Shown: piece after piece, positions 34,854-46,639 of the stretch
Position numbering within the stretch: position 1 is the stretch's first letter
How the letters are laid out: the number at the start of each line of letters is the position of its first letter
DNA from: Strigamia acuminata
Lineage: Eukaryota > Arthropoda > Chilopoda > Geophilomorpha > Linotaeniidae
Direction: 5' to 3'
NCBI GenBank assembly: GCA_949358305.1
Contig: OX442323.1
Span: 4,278,001 to 4,342,000 of the forward strand
Length of the DNA: 64,000 bases
Position numbers and translations under genes: made by a program
The notes under the pieces: model-generated
The model's input: only the letters and a program-made list of their open reading frames with translations
What the model was told of the DNA's origin: nothing
Databases searched by the model: none

Positions 34854-36331
34854 TCACATCAGCAACAAACTGTTCAAAATTTTCACGGAAATTCGTTCGG
34901 TTTGCCTGTCGTCAATCAACTGAACCTCCGCCAACAAATCATTAAACAAACTCCCCAATCGTTGATAACAAACTTGGTCCACTTGACTGCTCAAAATGTT
35001 TTCAACGATTTCTTGATACTGGTCCTACAAACACAACAAAAGAAATTAAATTCTAAATATTTTTAAAAACAAATAAAACCGACTTGATACAAGAAAATCA
35101 ACATAAATAACGCGCCACACGCCGACTGCGCAAGATCAAAATCAAAACTCTGCATCAAAACAATATTAAACGTCATCTATAAATAAAGAAACAACAATTA
35201 AATATCGATTATTCCACTACAACTAATTTTTTACCTTCAAAAATTGTTTCAGCGCGACGTAACGATAATTCCTGAGATGGTTTTTAGTCATGTAAGTTGT
35301 TAAACAAGTGGAAGCACAACGTCATAATGTTCGACGGGAATCTGCCGAAACGTAGAAACCGTTATCAAACAATTTAAATTCGCTTCAATTTCAACATTTA
35401 CTGTCTTAAACCCAATTCAACGGAAGCAATGAGTTGTTTGAAAAGCCCTTCCGGATAAATCTCCGACACAAAAGGGATCATCTTAAAATACTGCAAACAC
35501 AAACGTGGAAATCGGAGCAACTCTGCATTCATCAACGGCATCAGAATGTTGAGCCCGTAGAGCGTCACGTCGGCGGCCGACACGACATGTCCGTCGTTTT
35601 CCTCCGACTCGCACGACAGCAAATTCGTAAGCAACTCCATCAGCAGCAAGATATCTTCGTACTGGTCCTCTTCTTTTGTCGAACTGATCGATTGCTTACC
35701 TAAAACCAATCAACAAATCAATAAGGAGTCGGTAAAAATGAGCAATTTTGCTACCCGTATTGAATTTTGCATAAGTTTGTATCACAGAAAGACAACATTC
35801 GAATAATATTTACGACTCGGACGGGTCGAGGTAGCGGAGGATCCGTTTTGTACATTGGCAGAAATGTTGAAGATTTGTTCCACCATGTCTTGGTAATTGT
35901 GATAAAATGAAAGCAGCGACGCAAACTCGATGATGATCGGATGAAGAAATGAAAATATAAGTTTTGCGTTCTGCGCGTCGCATCCTTGCACGATTCCTAG
36001 AGAATAAACAAATAAATTAACATATTTCTAGAGCAATTAAAACGGAAAAAGAAACAAAATGAATGTTGAACATTTTTCTAGGTTCGTTCCAAATGCAAAA
36101 TGAACGTAAAACGAATGAAAATGGTCACAAGTTGAAATAAGAACGGCCCTTGAATAGTAGCCGCGGCCATACAGTAATTAAATTAGATTAAAATAAAATC
36201 TGCCAATTCTTACCATTAAAGCAATCCATGAAATGAGTGAATTCCTTCTTGACTATCTCCTCTTGATAGACCCGCACAAAATTCTCTCGACAAATCAAGC
36301 CCTTGAACATCTTTTGCAATGGTTTAAAAAT
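34854..36331 (-). pseudogene. XPO4: Exportin-4, last six exons, with frameshifts and a stop
   Basis: Minus-strand exons 36331-36214, 35996-35755, 35699-35402, 35341-35235, 35176-35084 and 35024-34854, with matching phases and short introns. They follow the C-terminal HEAT-repeat part of XPO4: EEIVKKEFTHFMDCFNGIV, LLSFYHNYQDMVEQIF, DILLLMELLTNLLS, SAADVTLYGLNILMPLM, SVELGLRQ, VCYQRLGSLFNDL. Exon 2 changes frame near 35,843-35,852 and has an in-frame TAA at 35812-35810; exon 4 changes frame near 35,279-35,300. In the other exons the reading is intact. XPO4 is the importin-beta-family receptor that exports eIF5A and others from the nucleus. Either this is a recently dead or duplicated copy, or the assembly carries indel errors. 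Upstream exons were not found. Confidence 0.8.
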
Positions 36332-36654
36332 CTAAAAATTTTAACACAGTCAAATTTATCCACATTCTCATCGTTATACAATTTGAAATGTACTATAGAA
36401 ACAAATGCTGTAGAATTAATATCCTTACATTCACAAATAATAATTTTCGTAATGAGATTAATTTCACAATCTTAAACATCAGATTAAAAAGGCAAAACTT
36501 TCCATCACTGTTAATATACCAAAGCAATCATCACATTTGATTTGTCAAATTAAATCAAATGTTTCAATTTCCTAATGTCAATACCAATACAGATTACAAT
36601 TAAAATCAAATGTTGCAATTTCCCAAAGTAAGTACGAAGTAAGTACAATTCGGA

Positions 36655-37058
36655 ATTCTAAAGTTTAATCAGTTGTAAATTCTTAATTATGGAAATTGTA
36701 CTCACCCAAATACATTGTTTTGATTTGTGCATCGGCGCAGAAATAAAATCCACATCCTCGCTGAAATCAAATATGGCGATGAAACAACGAAACGAAAAAC
36801 GTGCATTCTCTAAAAATAAATAATAATAGCGGAATATTTAGATTAATTCATTTGTAAATTCTGAATTGTTGAAGCTGTACTCGCCCAAATACATTGTTTT
36901 GATTTGTGCATCGACGCAGAAATCGAATCCATGCTGAAATCAAATATGGCGACGAAACAACGAAACGAAAAACGTGCATTCTCTAAAAATAAATAATAAT
37001 AGCGGAATATTTAGATTCATTCAGTTGTAAATTCTGAATTGTTGAAATTGTACTCACC
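36655..37058 (-). repeat. Tandem repeat of about 178 bp containing exon-like units
   Basis: Two full copies (about 36,660-36,838 and 36,839-37,013) and a partial third share AAATACATTGT, a minus-strand splice donor (TTTGG|GTGAGTAC) and the word ATGCACGTTTTTCGTTTCGT after a TTTTTAG acceptor. The third copy runs into the candidate exon at 37,058, whose last bases are part of the repeat. The unit does not stay open in the frame of that exon. Confidence 0.7.
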
Positions 37059-37343
37059 CAAATACATTGTGACGCTGAGCTAAGTCCAATTTCGATCGCG
37101 GATGGCCGAAGATTGAGTGCTTAAAATATCTACCAATGCCATAACTGCCGACCATTACACCGCGCCTGTCTTCTTCCCACAATCCAATCTGATCCTTGCT
37201 TCCGCTCAAGCTACCATCTAGTGGAAGAAACCTGAATCTTCATAATAAATAAAGCGTCATCCAATTGAAAACAATTTTACCAGGACTCAATCTTATATCG
37301 AAACTCGCCATCACTCAGATGATTCAGTCTTATGAGCAAATCC
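37058..37343 (-). CDS. Two candidate exons of an unrecognised gene
   Basis: Minus-strand exons 37343-37281 and 37231-37058 join in frame across a 49 bp GT-AG intron: DLLIRLNHLSDGEFRYKIES, then WFLPLDGSLSGSKDQIGLWE, then EDRRGVMVGSYGIGRYFKHS, then IFGHPRSKLDLAQRHNVFG. The coding look (no stops over 79 codons, good splice sites) is convincing but I do not recognise the family, and it does not match the exportin-4 region expected upstream. It could belong to a different, possibly broken, gene. Confidence 0.4.
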
Positions 37344-37344
37344 C

Positions 37345-39080
37345 TAATCGTGTGAAATAACGACAAAGTATAGAATAACTTTAAAAATTCTCAATAAAAA
37401 GAGTTGCAAAGACAAATGTCGTGAACAAGAAATGTGCAAAGATCTCAAAGAATTTGTAATTTTATAAATATTGGAATTTTGATTAAATTGACTCTATTAA
37501 TCCCTGGACTTGAGGAAGTTGATGGTGAAAACTAGCCAAAAACTGCAACTAATCAATAGAATTAGGTGGGCCAGAAGTAGAGGCTTGATTGCTTGCTCGG
37601 TCATGTGGTAGCAGTGCCATCATTGGACAATTATATTACTTCTTTAGCAATTAAGTTGCAAGACACTAGCCGAGGGAATTGCTGTATTAATCACCTTTAA
37701 ACGCAGCAAGTTCAACTTTTAAATGCATTCTCGTGGGCACTGAATATCTTTGCCGGCTTTTATGTGAAAGAGGCGAGTTTGGCATCGAAAACAGCTCGAG
37801 TTTCACTTTTCGCTGCAATTTGTTGCTAGACAGCGAAATGTGATGACAGACTTTAAACTCTTAATGAGTTGGCAATGTGTTGCCAACTTGGATTTCAAAT
37901 CTTCTGCTGATCGCGAGTAAGTCTAGGAAATTTTCCTCGAAATAGTAGACAGATTCTAGAAGGTAGTGTTGTTTTTATTATCGAATAAAACAACTATAGG
38001 TTTAATTAATGTATAACATGTTGGTTCACTTTTTGGCTACTAGATGGCAGCATCTAGTCTGTTTATATTCAGTTATCAAACGATGGATGACAGCACTTGA
38101 CTTGGGATCTGTGTTGATGGAAAAGGAAGAAAAAAAGATTAATTTCTCTATTTATTTTCCATTAGAGATTTTTTCCACAATTTGCACCATACAATCCTTA
38201 TAATACACAAAATAATTGTTTCAGCAAGACATATATCACATTATTGTAATAACAGATTTGTATAACTATTGTGATTTCAGAATAAATATCAAAATATTAG
38301 GTGATTTTTGGACAAAGTATGTATGTACCGTATAGTAATATCCCATTTCCCTTCCTGTAAAAATACTTGTGGGCACTACACTGTATTTCACAATAGTTCT
38401 TTAGCGCACATTGAATAACGTCAATGAATATATTTCCACTGGAAAAAAAAGTAAATTTTCAAATGTTTTCAAGTTAGAAATTGATATGGAAAATTTGAAT
38501 TTACTATCGTGTGAAAATTTGATGAAAATATGTTAGAAATATCCACATATTTTCAATAAGTTGTAAATCTTTTGTTCGAAATGTTATGTTTCCAATCAGT
38601 TTTCTTTCGGATGGAAATGTGTTGTAAATGTCTGAAATGAAAACGTGTTCATTTCACAATGACTGTAAAAATAACGTAAAAGCAAGAAAATACATGAAAT
38701 TTAAACGCAACATTTAAACATCTGAAATGTAACAGGAACAAGGTAAAATACAGTCAGGAACAAGAAAATTGTATCAAATCTGCTTTTTTTCCCAGTGTTC
38801 ACGAGTCGGTAATTTCATCATTTACAATTGACAGTTTGAAATTTGTATTGCATGTTTTCCACGTGAAATGAGTGAAGATTTCAATTAATTTATTCAGTAA
38901 ATTATTTAGTAAAATAAAAATTAAAAAAAACATTCCATAATAAATGTGATGAGAATTGCATAGAAATCACCACAGAAAAAAAAGCCAAAAATAAAATCAC
39001 TTTTGCATAGGGTTAAGATATGACTTGATAAAATAGACACTTTTGTGTAGTAAATACGAGTTAGTTCGGTTGAAAATGTT
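37345..39080. other. Intergenic sequence
   Basis: AT-rich; no supported feature. GAAAATTT/ATGTTAGAAAT-type words at 38,440-38,760 look like an old degenerate repeat. Confidence 0.4.
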
Positions 39081-42001
39081 TCACACTCTTCCTAAAATGT
39101 GCGGCTCGTCAGCAGTAGCGTGAAGTTCATTAATCGCTCTGCGACCTTTGCGTTTCCTCGAGAGAGCCAAAAACGCTATTCCAGCAACGATGAAACTAAT
39201 AAAACTGATCCAAGCCAAACCGTACGAGAAACCAAAGTGCCAGTCACTGCCGACTGGATGCCGGACCCTCAACTTTGCAGTTGCATAAATGGCGGAGTTC
39301 TTGAGTACTTCCACGACAACCAACACTGTGGCCGCTACACGAATTTAAAATCAAACAAAGAAACTATTAAAACATGTGTATATCAGATTGAAATCGTGAC
39401 AGGGCAGGATAAGGAGTTGATGTATGAACTTTGTTAGTTTAGGTTCATGAAAACTGTTGATGACATGGGAGGTAGGTGACATGACAAGCTGCCACCACTC
39501 ATCTTTCAGCAGAGCATCATTCTGTAAGCTTTAAAACAGCTTGATGATGAGCTTGAAAATGTTAATCTTGTTCGGGGGAAAATCATTCGAAGTAGGTAGA
39601 ATTCTGGGTGAGAAAATTAGTGGCATAAAAGTTTTACGATAAAACAAACTCGAAATACAATTTTCAAAGTTTGCATTGTTCGATAAAAAGGAAGATTTGT
39701 ATACTCTAGTTGCAGTCAAAAAGGCACATTAGACTCTGTAGTCCCATTGGTCGAGCCCCCTACATACGAACATTCGAGTTACGAACTTTCAGAAATAAAA
39801 ATATTTTGTGTTTTACTTCAATTTTAAAACAAAAATGACATCATTTCCTGTCCTATGAAGATTAAAAATGTTATATTTAATTATGATTAACAATTTGTCT
39901 GCTTTGTACATCTTTGCTGGACTTACGAACAATTCGACTTGCGAACACGTTCTCAGAATAGAACTCGTTTGTAATTACGTAAGGGACTTACTGTACTGCC
40001 CAGGTAAAAAAAATCTGCAGAATTCTGCAGAAAATTTGCCTGCCGAAAAAATTCTGCAGAAAATCTTTTTTCTCTGCAGAATTCTGCAGCAAAATTGCCA
40101 GCCGAAAATATTCTGCAGAAAAGGTTAACATTTTTCTGCAGAATTCTGCAGAGTTTGGTAATTTTTTCTGCAGAAGAGTTTTCTGCAGAGCATGAAGAAT
40201 TCTGCAGAACCTTTTTCTCCTGGGTGTGTAATGTTACCTGTCAAAAAGTGAACTCCACTTGCCAGTCTCTTGTACATGTATCTCTGCTCTATGAAGGTGT
40301 AAAAAGAGAATCCATGACCCATGAGCATCAAAATCAAGGCAATGATGGCAAACGCAGTTTCAGTTCTGTAGTAATCTGAAATAAGAAAACAAACATTTAG
40401 ATGATTGATGGCATGAAACTGTCATCCTCTGCCTCCAAACAATTAATTTCAACTTGCTCATAAATCCAGCCATGTTTTCTTCATTTCTGTACATTTTTAT
40501 TACACAAAAGGAGATTGAAAAAAGCAAAATCAGCTTTCTAGTTGGCAGCATTGAAGCTCAATTTGATCTCCGAGAGATTTGGAGGAATGAAAATGATGGA
40601 TAGTCTTGTCATTGACCTACGAAGACCCATGTGTTGATGGCTTATTCGTTGTTGCCATGGCTACCCGACTAAGGTCACGTTTAGAAATCGTTCAGGCAAG
40701 AACGGGTCGCAAAACTGATATTGCTAAGTCTTCCTTTTTCAATATGAATTTTTTTTTCAACGAATATTAAAGAAATTGTGGAGAAAAAGTTTCAAAATGT
40801 AAAATTCAGAGGTTTTTAAATGAAGTTTATGCTGAAAGTCATTTTCTTTTCGACTGTCCTTACGAAGTGAAGAATTTTGCAGGATTAATACAGAATAACG
40901 TCGTGAAATGTGGTTGGCTTGAATGTTTCATGAGCCAGTTTCATATCAGTTTCAGGTGAATCCTCTCCCCGATTCTGGGTAAATGCCAAACAACTGAGTT
41001 TACTAGGATTCACATTCAACTCAATTGTTTACACATAAAGTTCTGAATTATTTATACTTTTCCCCCAACAATCTTTAATTTAAACGTCGCCACATTTTCT
41101 ATTTTCGGATTTCCACTGTTGTTGTTATGGCATAATCCATAGGCACAGTGTTTTCCGCCACTTTTCTTAGTTTTTGGAGCCATTTTAGTCAAACAATTGA
41201 TTTGTGACAAATTATGCGAGTACAGAAATCAATTTTGCTCGGCAGATAACGGAGATTCTTCGGTGGAAACTTGTAGCAAAACGGCGAATGACATTTTATA
41301 TTTAGAAATCGGATCTAGCTTCGTGTGACAAAATTCCGTGCAGTTTAAAGCCTTCATGACACACATTTGCAACAGTTGTGTGACTCAACGGAAAATTGAC
41401 TGCTTTTTCCCACCTCGCTTCCCCACAGTGAGGAATGCCGACGTTTAATTTTAAATTTTAATAAAACCGTTAAAATCGATGGCTGAATTTTTGAGTCGAG
41501 ATTCCTACCTAGAATAACGTGATCGACCTCTCCGCTTTTGCTTTTAACTTCTTTCCGGCTGGGGAACATGTCATGGTTGTTGCATTTGACTGAAATTCAA
41601 ACGAGAGACATTAATTGCAATTTTACGCAAACATAAATTCCACTCAATTTGCTCAAACAATTCGCAATGAAATCATTCGTGGACACATTTTCCTAAAGAA
41701 TTAAATGAAAAATGGAAAACATTCATCATATTTATATTCGAATTTGTCCCTTTTGTTAAAATTACTCGCATCTATCGTCGGATTACTTTTGTACAACATC
41801 CAAAGTCAACATGATTTCGAGCCAAATTTAACGTTCCTTTTTACTCGGCACGTTGTGTGAAATATTGTTTTGTTCCACGGGGACCGTCGAAAAGGTTTGA
41901 GAAATTTTTCGCTCTCCATTTTTCATTTATTTATTTATTTATTTTCCACTGCCGTAGAAACGCGAGAAAATGCGTAAAGATAAATATGGAGTGTGTTTCC
42001 G

Positions 42002-42048
<47 letters not shown>

Positions 42049-45000
42049 AGACACCACATTGATTGAATTATGAAAAAAATTTTTATCATGACCGAAGTGA
42101 GGGACAGAGCGCTGTGACCAAATGGCAAAACGACTCAATATATTTATAGCACTTGATAGTGGAAGAAACCAACTTACAGGGTAGAATGTGCAATCATAAT
42201 TCAGTCAGCTCACTTAAAAAAAATAAAAATCATTTTAGGGTTAAAAATACCCAATAAATTACTTTTCGCCCGTTTTTGGATCGTCCCGTGCTCCCAAAAC
42301 GACTCAAACCAAACGAAAACGACTCATTGAACGTTTAATTAAAATGTAGACGTCAAAACAAGGACACATTGTGTGTTAAGACATAACACACAAGTTACGA
42401 GATCAATATAAAAGCTAAACACTCATTTGTCTGCTCATTTTCCCATTTAATAATGAGAAAATCAATATTTGATGCATTTAGGGTCAATATAAGTCGAAGT
42501 CGTTTGCTTCGCATGTGGAACTCCTACAGGTTTGGAATGCGACTTGCTGTGAACCAACTTGTCATCAGTTGGCCCTTTCAGAGGCCGGAGGGACCTCGAA
42601 TACTCAATTTAGAGTTGGATTTTTGACAGCACTCGCTTATCATGTGAAAATGACTTTGGCTTGGCAGCCATGCACGAAATTTAAGCAGAACTTGACACGT
42701 GACAGTGGTTTAAACTTCAATTAGAAATGCAGTGCAACAGCAACTAATGCGAGATGAAATAATGCCTTAATGGAAATGTCATCCGATTAAATTTGTCGTA
42801 AATATTAGCATCAGATTTGCCCGTGATGTCGATCCCACCCATTTGCTGGCAAAGTGTCAACAAGAAATCCAACTTAACACTTTTTATTTATTTCTAAAAC
42901 CAAGTTGGTTCGCTCGGAGCAGACACCAGGCGCAGAGGTTGGTGTTCCGGTCCTGTTGCCAACATGTCTGACAGTTTTTCGACAATTTATCATTAAAGCG
43001 GTTCATTTTTGGCTCAAATTTCGGTTGGTAAATGCAGCGGCAGAATTAACGTCCAAATGAATTTTTTGTCTAAACAATGTTCTGATTTCATTAACATAAA
43101 ATAATATTATTGTATTATATTTCTGGCTGAATAAATTTAAGGAACGGTTGGGCAAAGTAGAAGTGTAAAGTACAAGAATTCGTTTTTCGATATTTCAGCG
43201 TAGTACGAACCCACAGCCGAATCTTTTCCGCCAAAATAATTCCGCCAACTCTATAATCGCCAAACCATTTCCGCCAATGCAGTTCAGCAAAGTCACTAAC
43301 GCAAATGCAGGGGGCGCCAATGCAAATAGCAGCAAACAACCGCAAATGATAGAAAATGACTGAAAAATAATGAAAAAAGCCGAAAAATGATCCAAAAATA
43401 ATGAAAAAACCCTAAAATGACCCAAAAATAATGAAAAAAAAACCGAAAAATGACCAAAAAATAATGAAAAAACCAAAAAATAACCCAAAAATAATTTTAA
43501 AAAACCGAAAAATAACCCAAAAATAATTTTAAAAAACCAACAAATGACCCAAAAATAATAAAAAAAAAACCAAAAAATGACCAAAAAGTAATGAAAAAAA
43601 CCAAAAAATGATGAAAAATAAACGAAAAATGACCAAAAAATAATAAAAAAAACCGAAAAATGACCCAAAAATAATAAAAAAAAAACCGAAAAATGACCCA
43701 AAAATAATGAAAAAAACCGAAAAATGACCCAAAAATAAAAGAAAAGACAATATTATACTCCGTATTATTTTATATTAACTATTAGACAAGATATATTATT
43801 TTATATTAATTATTAGACAAGATATATTACTTTATACTAATTATTAGACAAGATAAGCTTATGTTAATTTTCTTATCGTTCGGCCTTCTTTTGCATTTTC
43901 TCAGGGACATAGAACGTAATCTTGGCTTTGCACTGCCAAATGAACCGTTTGTTGAGACCCCCCGCGCTTTCAAATTCCTAAGAAAATTTGAAAATAAAAT
44001 CCCTTTGTATATTTTCTTTAATTAAATTAAATCATTCCTCTATATTAAGGACCCCATTAATTATTTATGATATCATACATACCGGTAATTTTTTTCCCTA
44101 CAATATTTATTTGATTTCTTTTTAAAAATCGCATCTAAAAATAAATCAAAGCCCGTGAGAAAAGACTGAATAGAACTCAGCACATTTTTTATGACTTTAA
44201 TTTAGTAAACAAGCATTTTTTTTTTCCTCTCGCGGAAAGATGAACTTTGCATGTTTATTAGCACATTTTTCCCTCTCTTGTGTTTGATCTTGATTTATGA
44301 GCCTAATTCTATTTCTGCTGCTCACAACACAACCACACGCAATCGCCACACTTGGTGACTTCAACCCTTCGACTCTCGATAAAATTCGCATTGATGGAAG
44401 CCAACAACAAACAGTGCAATGTTGCAGCATCAAACCTTCAATCTGCACTTAGCATTTATAAAAAGAATGCCAATTATCAGTTACATTTCGTGATAGTGTT
44501 AATTGAATGTCAGATTTAAAACACGAGTTCAACGCAACCGTGACCTTAAAAACAATGTGTATATATAAAAAAGGAATCATATTATCCACACATGCGTGAC
44601 ATTCGCGTGTGGTTCAGTGAAGGTCAAATTCGCATTGATAATTAACCATTAATTTCCATAATGGCACGGAGAAAGTTTCCATTAGCAAAAATTGACAACA
44701 GTTTGGAGGGGAAAAAAATTGATTAATTTGACAAATTGTTTTCCATCAGCTTGAGTGATGTAGTCGAGTGAATAACAGTCCCTCTACCCCTGTAAAAGCT
44801 ATGCAGGGCAGCACCTTTTAAACTGATTTACCCATATGCTTCAAAAATATATTTTACAATATACTGTACAGTAGAGCCTGGATTATCAGAACTAATTGGG
44901 GACGTGGGTGTTCGTAAAACCGAATGGTTTGGATAATCGGACATTAGGTTTATACACATATTGTACTGCAAATGAAAATACTAGTTAAAAAGCATTAAAA

Positions 45001-46385
45001 CCGACCAAAAATGGATAAAAATCGTCAAAAAACATTAAAAACCAATTAAAAACCGGAGGAAATCGTCAAAAACCAATTAAAAACCGGAGAAAATCGTCAA
45101 AATACATTAAAAACCGACTAAAAATCGTCAAAAAAACATTAAAAACTGACTAAAAATGGTCAAAAAACATTAAAAACCGACTAAAAATAGATGAAAATTG
45201 TCAAAAAACATTAAAAACCGACTAAAAACAGGAGAAAATCGTCAAAAACATAAAAAATCGATTAAAAAACGTCAAAAAACATTAAAAACTGACTAACAAT
45301 GGTCAAAAAATATTAAAAACCGACTAAAAATAGATGAAAATCGTCAAAAACATAAAAAATCGATTAAAAATCGTCAAAAAACATTAAAAACTGACTAACA
45401 ATGGTCAAAAAATATTAAAAACCGACTAAAAATAGATGAAAATCGTCAAAAACATAAAAAAACGATTAAAAATCGTCAAAAACATTAAAAACTGACTAAC
45501 AATGGTAAAAAAACATTAAAAACCGACTAAAAATAGATGAAAATCGTCAAAAAACATTAAAAACCGACTAAAAACAGGAGAAAATCGTCAAAAAACATTA
45601 AAAACCGATTAAAAACCAATGAAAATCGGTAAAACATCGATAAAAAATCGCTTACTGCTGTTCGGATAACCGATCGTTCGTATAACCAGTGTTCCGATAA
45701 TCGAGGCTCTACTGTCCAGCATTTCGCAAAATTAAGTACATCATTTGTACATAATATAACATAATTGAAAAAACACATTTTATATTTTACAAACCAATTT
45801 GCATTGGAATATAACATCAATGTATTTCCCCCTCGTTCCCTAGAAAAAAAAACCGAAATAAAAAAAAAAATGTAGCCGACGACTATTTTTAAAAAAGAAC
45901 CACCAGCACACACAGCAGCCACTGATTTGCACGATTTACTACGACCATTTCCGTGCTATTTTTAAAAAAACAAAGCCAGCATTCAGTGCCCGTACTATCC
46001 CCATTTAAAATTCAAATTCCACAATAACTCCCACAATAAATTCAAACCTACTTAGCGGATCTCCAGTATCGTTGGTCACGAAATCAATGACCGGTCTCAC
46101 AGTCCGACACACCCGCCACAGTCCCACATCAGCACGAACCAGCGACGAGTTAAATCGCCACACAATGATCCCCTCAGGACTGTCGGTCGAAATTGTGTAC
46201 CAATAGTCGGTACTGATGGCGACGATCCAGAGGATGGAGCCCAGCAGGGTGAAGATGGTCACCCCCACGAGCACCCGTCGCTCGAACACGGCACTGTTGG
46301 CTGCGGCTTTCTGCTTGTGTGCCCTTCCTCCCGCCTTTTTCGGGCCCCGCCGGGCGCTGGACCGTTCTTGGCGTCGTCCACTCAT
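39081..46385 (-). CDS. Claudin/CACNG-superfamily protein E, complete, four exons
   Basis: Exons 46385-46052, 41589-41509, 40375-40238 and 39334-39081 total 807 nt (268 aa plus stop). All three introns are phase 1 with GT-AG ends. The N-terminus is basic (MSGRRQERSSARRGPKKAGG); TM1 about 38-57 is followed by STDYWYT; loop 1 has N79-S-S and GLWRVC (88-93); exon 2 brings KCNNHD. TM2 and TM3 start in exon 3 (TETAFAIIALILMLMGHGFS); TM4 lies in exon 4 after FSYGLAWISF, followed by RKRKGRR and a short tail. Four helices with GLWxxC place it in the claudin/PMP22/calcium-channel-gamma group; exon order resembles stargazin-like proteins. Paralogue pieces lie at 19 kb and 55.5 kb on the same strand. Introns hold several repeats and a THAP-like exon. 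Exact role unknown. Confidence 0.85.
39737..39997. mobile_element. Degenerate pogo-like TIR element in the last intron of gene E
   Basis: GTAGTCCC...ACATACGAACATTCGAGTTACGAAC on the left and AACGAGTTC-type sequence ending AGGGACTTACTG on the right form an imperfect inverted repeat, as in MITEs whose ends read GTCCCCTACATACGAAC. Ends are approximate. Confidence 0.4.
40013..40206. repeat. Cluster of about eleven CTGCAG palindromes next to a splice donor
   Basis: AATTCTGCAGAAAA-type words recur about every 10-30 bp, with blocks such as GCCTGCCGAAAA between, ending 31 bp from the exon 3 donor of gene E. TTCTGCAGAA is a 10 bp palindrome that also fits a TTC-N4-GAA pattern. Confidence 0.8.
41058..41183 (-). 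CDS. THAP-like zinc-finger first exon inside an intron of gene E
   Basis: The ATG at 41183 opens MAPKTKKSGGKHCAYGLCHN, then NNSGNPKIENVATFKLK, ending at a possible donor (AAA|GTATAA) after 42 codons. CxYGxC followed by N-x-S-G-N is how THAP domains often start (C2CH finger). The later Cys-His pair and hydrophobic AVPTIF-type box would be in further exons that I could not find. It lies on the same strand as gene E, within its second intron, so it may be a nested gene or a relic, for example of a P-element or transposase-derived THAP. Confidence 0.4.
42002..42049. repeat. (AAAT)n microsatellite
   Basis: Twelve uninterrupted AAAT-type units. Confidence 0.95.
43340..43745. repeat. Minisatellite, unit about 31 bp
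   Basis: Units such as AAAAATGACCCAAAAATAAT followed by GAAAAAAACCG; A-tracts are spaced 9-11 bp. The Phe-rich minus-strand frames through it are composition artefacts. Confidence 0.9.
43750..43860. repeat. Short tandem repeat, unit about 45 bp, three copies
   Basis: ATTAGACAAGATATATTA with TTTATATTAATT between, three near-identical copies ending at about 43,855. Confidence 0.85.
44869..45714. mobile_element. Pogo/Tigger-like TIR element swollen by a minisatellite
   Basis: Left end CAGTAGAGCCTGGATTATCA, right end the imperfect reverse complement of it (CCGATAATCGAGGCTCTACTG). The left side has the TA expected of this superfamily; the right has TC, possibly mutated. Terminal segments are only about 100 bp and 60 bp; the rest is the array at 44,990-45,655. 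Confidence 0.75.
44990..45655. repeat. Minisatellite, unit about 41 bp with phased A-tracts
   Basis: Units such as GTCAAAAAACATTAAAAACC plus GACTAAAAATAGATGAAAATC. A-tracts start at about 4, 14, 25 and 36 in the unit, about 10.3 bp apart. Confidence 0.9.
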
Positions 46386-46620
46386 ACATAGTCTGGTGTT
46401 GGTCACCCAGAAGAAGAGGTGAAAAGCGTTGCCACTTCACGCGTTGCTGAGAGTTGGGTCCTCATGGAATTAATTCACTTCGCGCGAGTCCCTTCGGCGG
46501 GCGCCAGTTTCTGCGGGGCCTCTGCAAAGACAAATAACTCGAAATGGAAAACCTGCTATATTTAGACGCTGCTACAAACAGTCGTGCGCTTCTGCCTCAT
46601 GCTCTGCAGACTGTTCATTT
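46386..46620 (-). promoter_or_regulatory. Upstream region of gene E
   Basis: CpG-richer sequence just 5' of the first coding exon. A minus-strand TTTGTCTTTGCAG|AGGCCCCG near 46,522 could be the acceptor of a 5' UTR intron, in which case the promoter may lie further up, for example at the CpG-rich patch near 48.8-49.1 kb. Confidence 0.35.
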
Positions 46621-46639
46621 TTTTTTAAATTTAAATTTA

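Larger units (their letters stand above)
41590..46051 (-). other. First intron of gene E
   Basis: 4.46 kb. Holds an AAAT microsatellite, a minisatellite at 43.3 kb with a short tandem repeat beyond it, and the TIR element at 44.9-45.7 kb, each listed separately. No further exon seen. Confidence 0.6.

Noticed and set aside
43195-43701. 168-codon minus-strand frame, Phe/Gly/His-rich
   Set aside because: Product of the AAAAATGACCC minisatellite, not a gene.
46174-46440. Second minus-strand frame over the first exon of gene E
   Set aside because: Same strand but another frame; it lacks the transmembrane and GLWxxC pattern found in the chosen frame.
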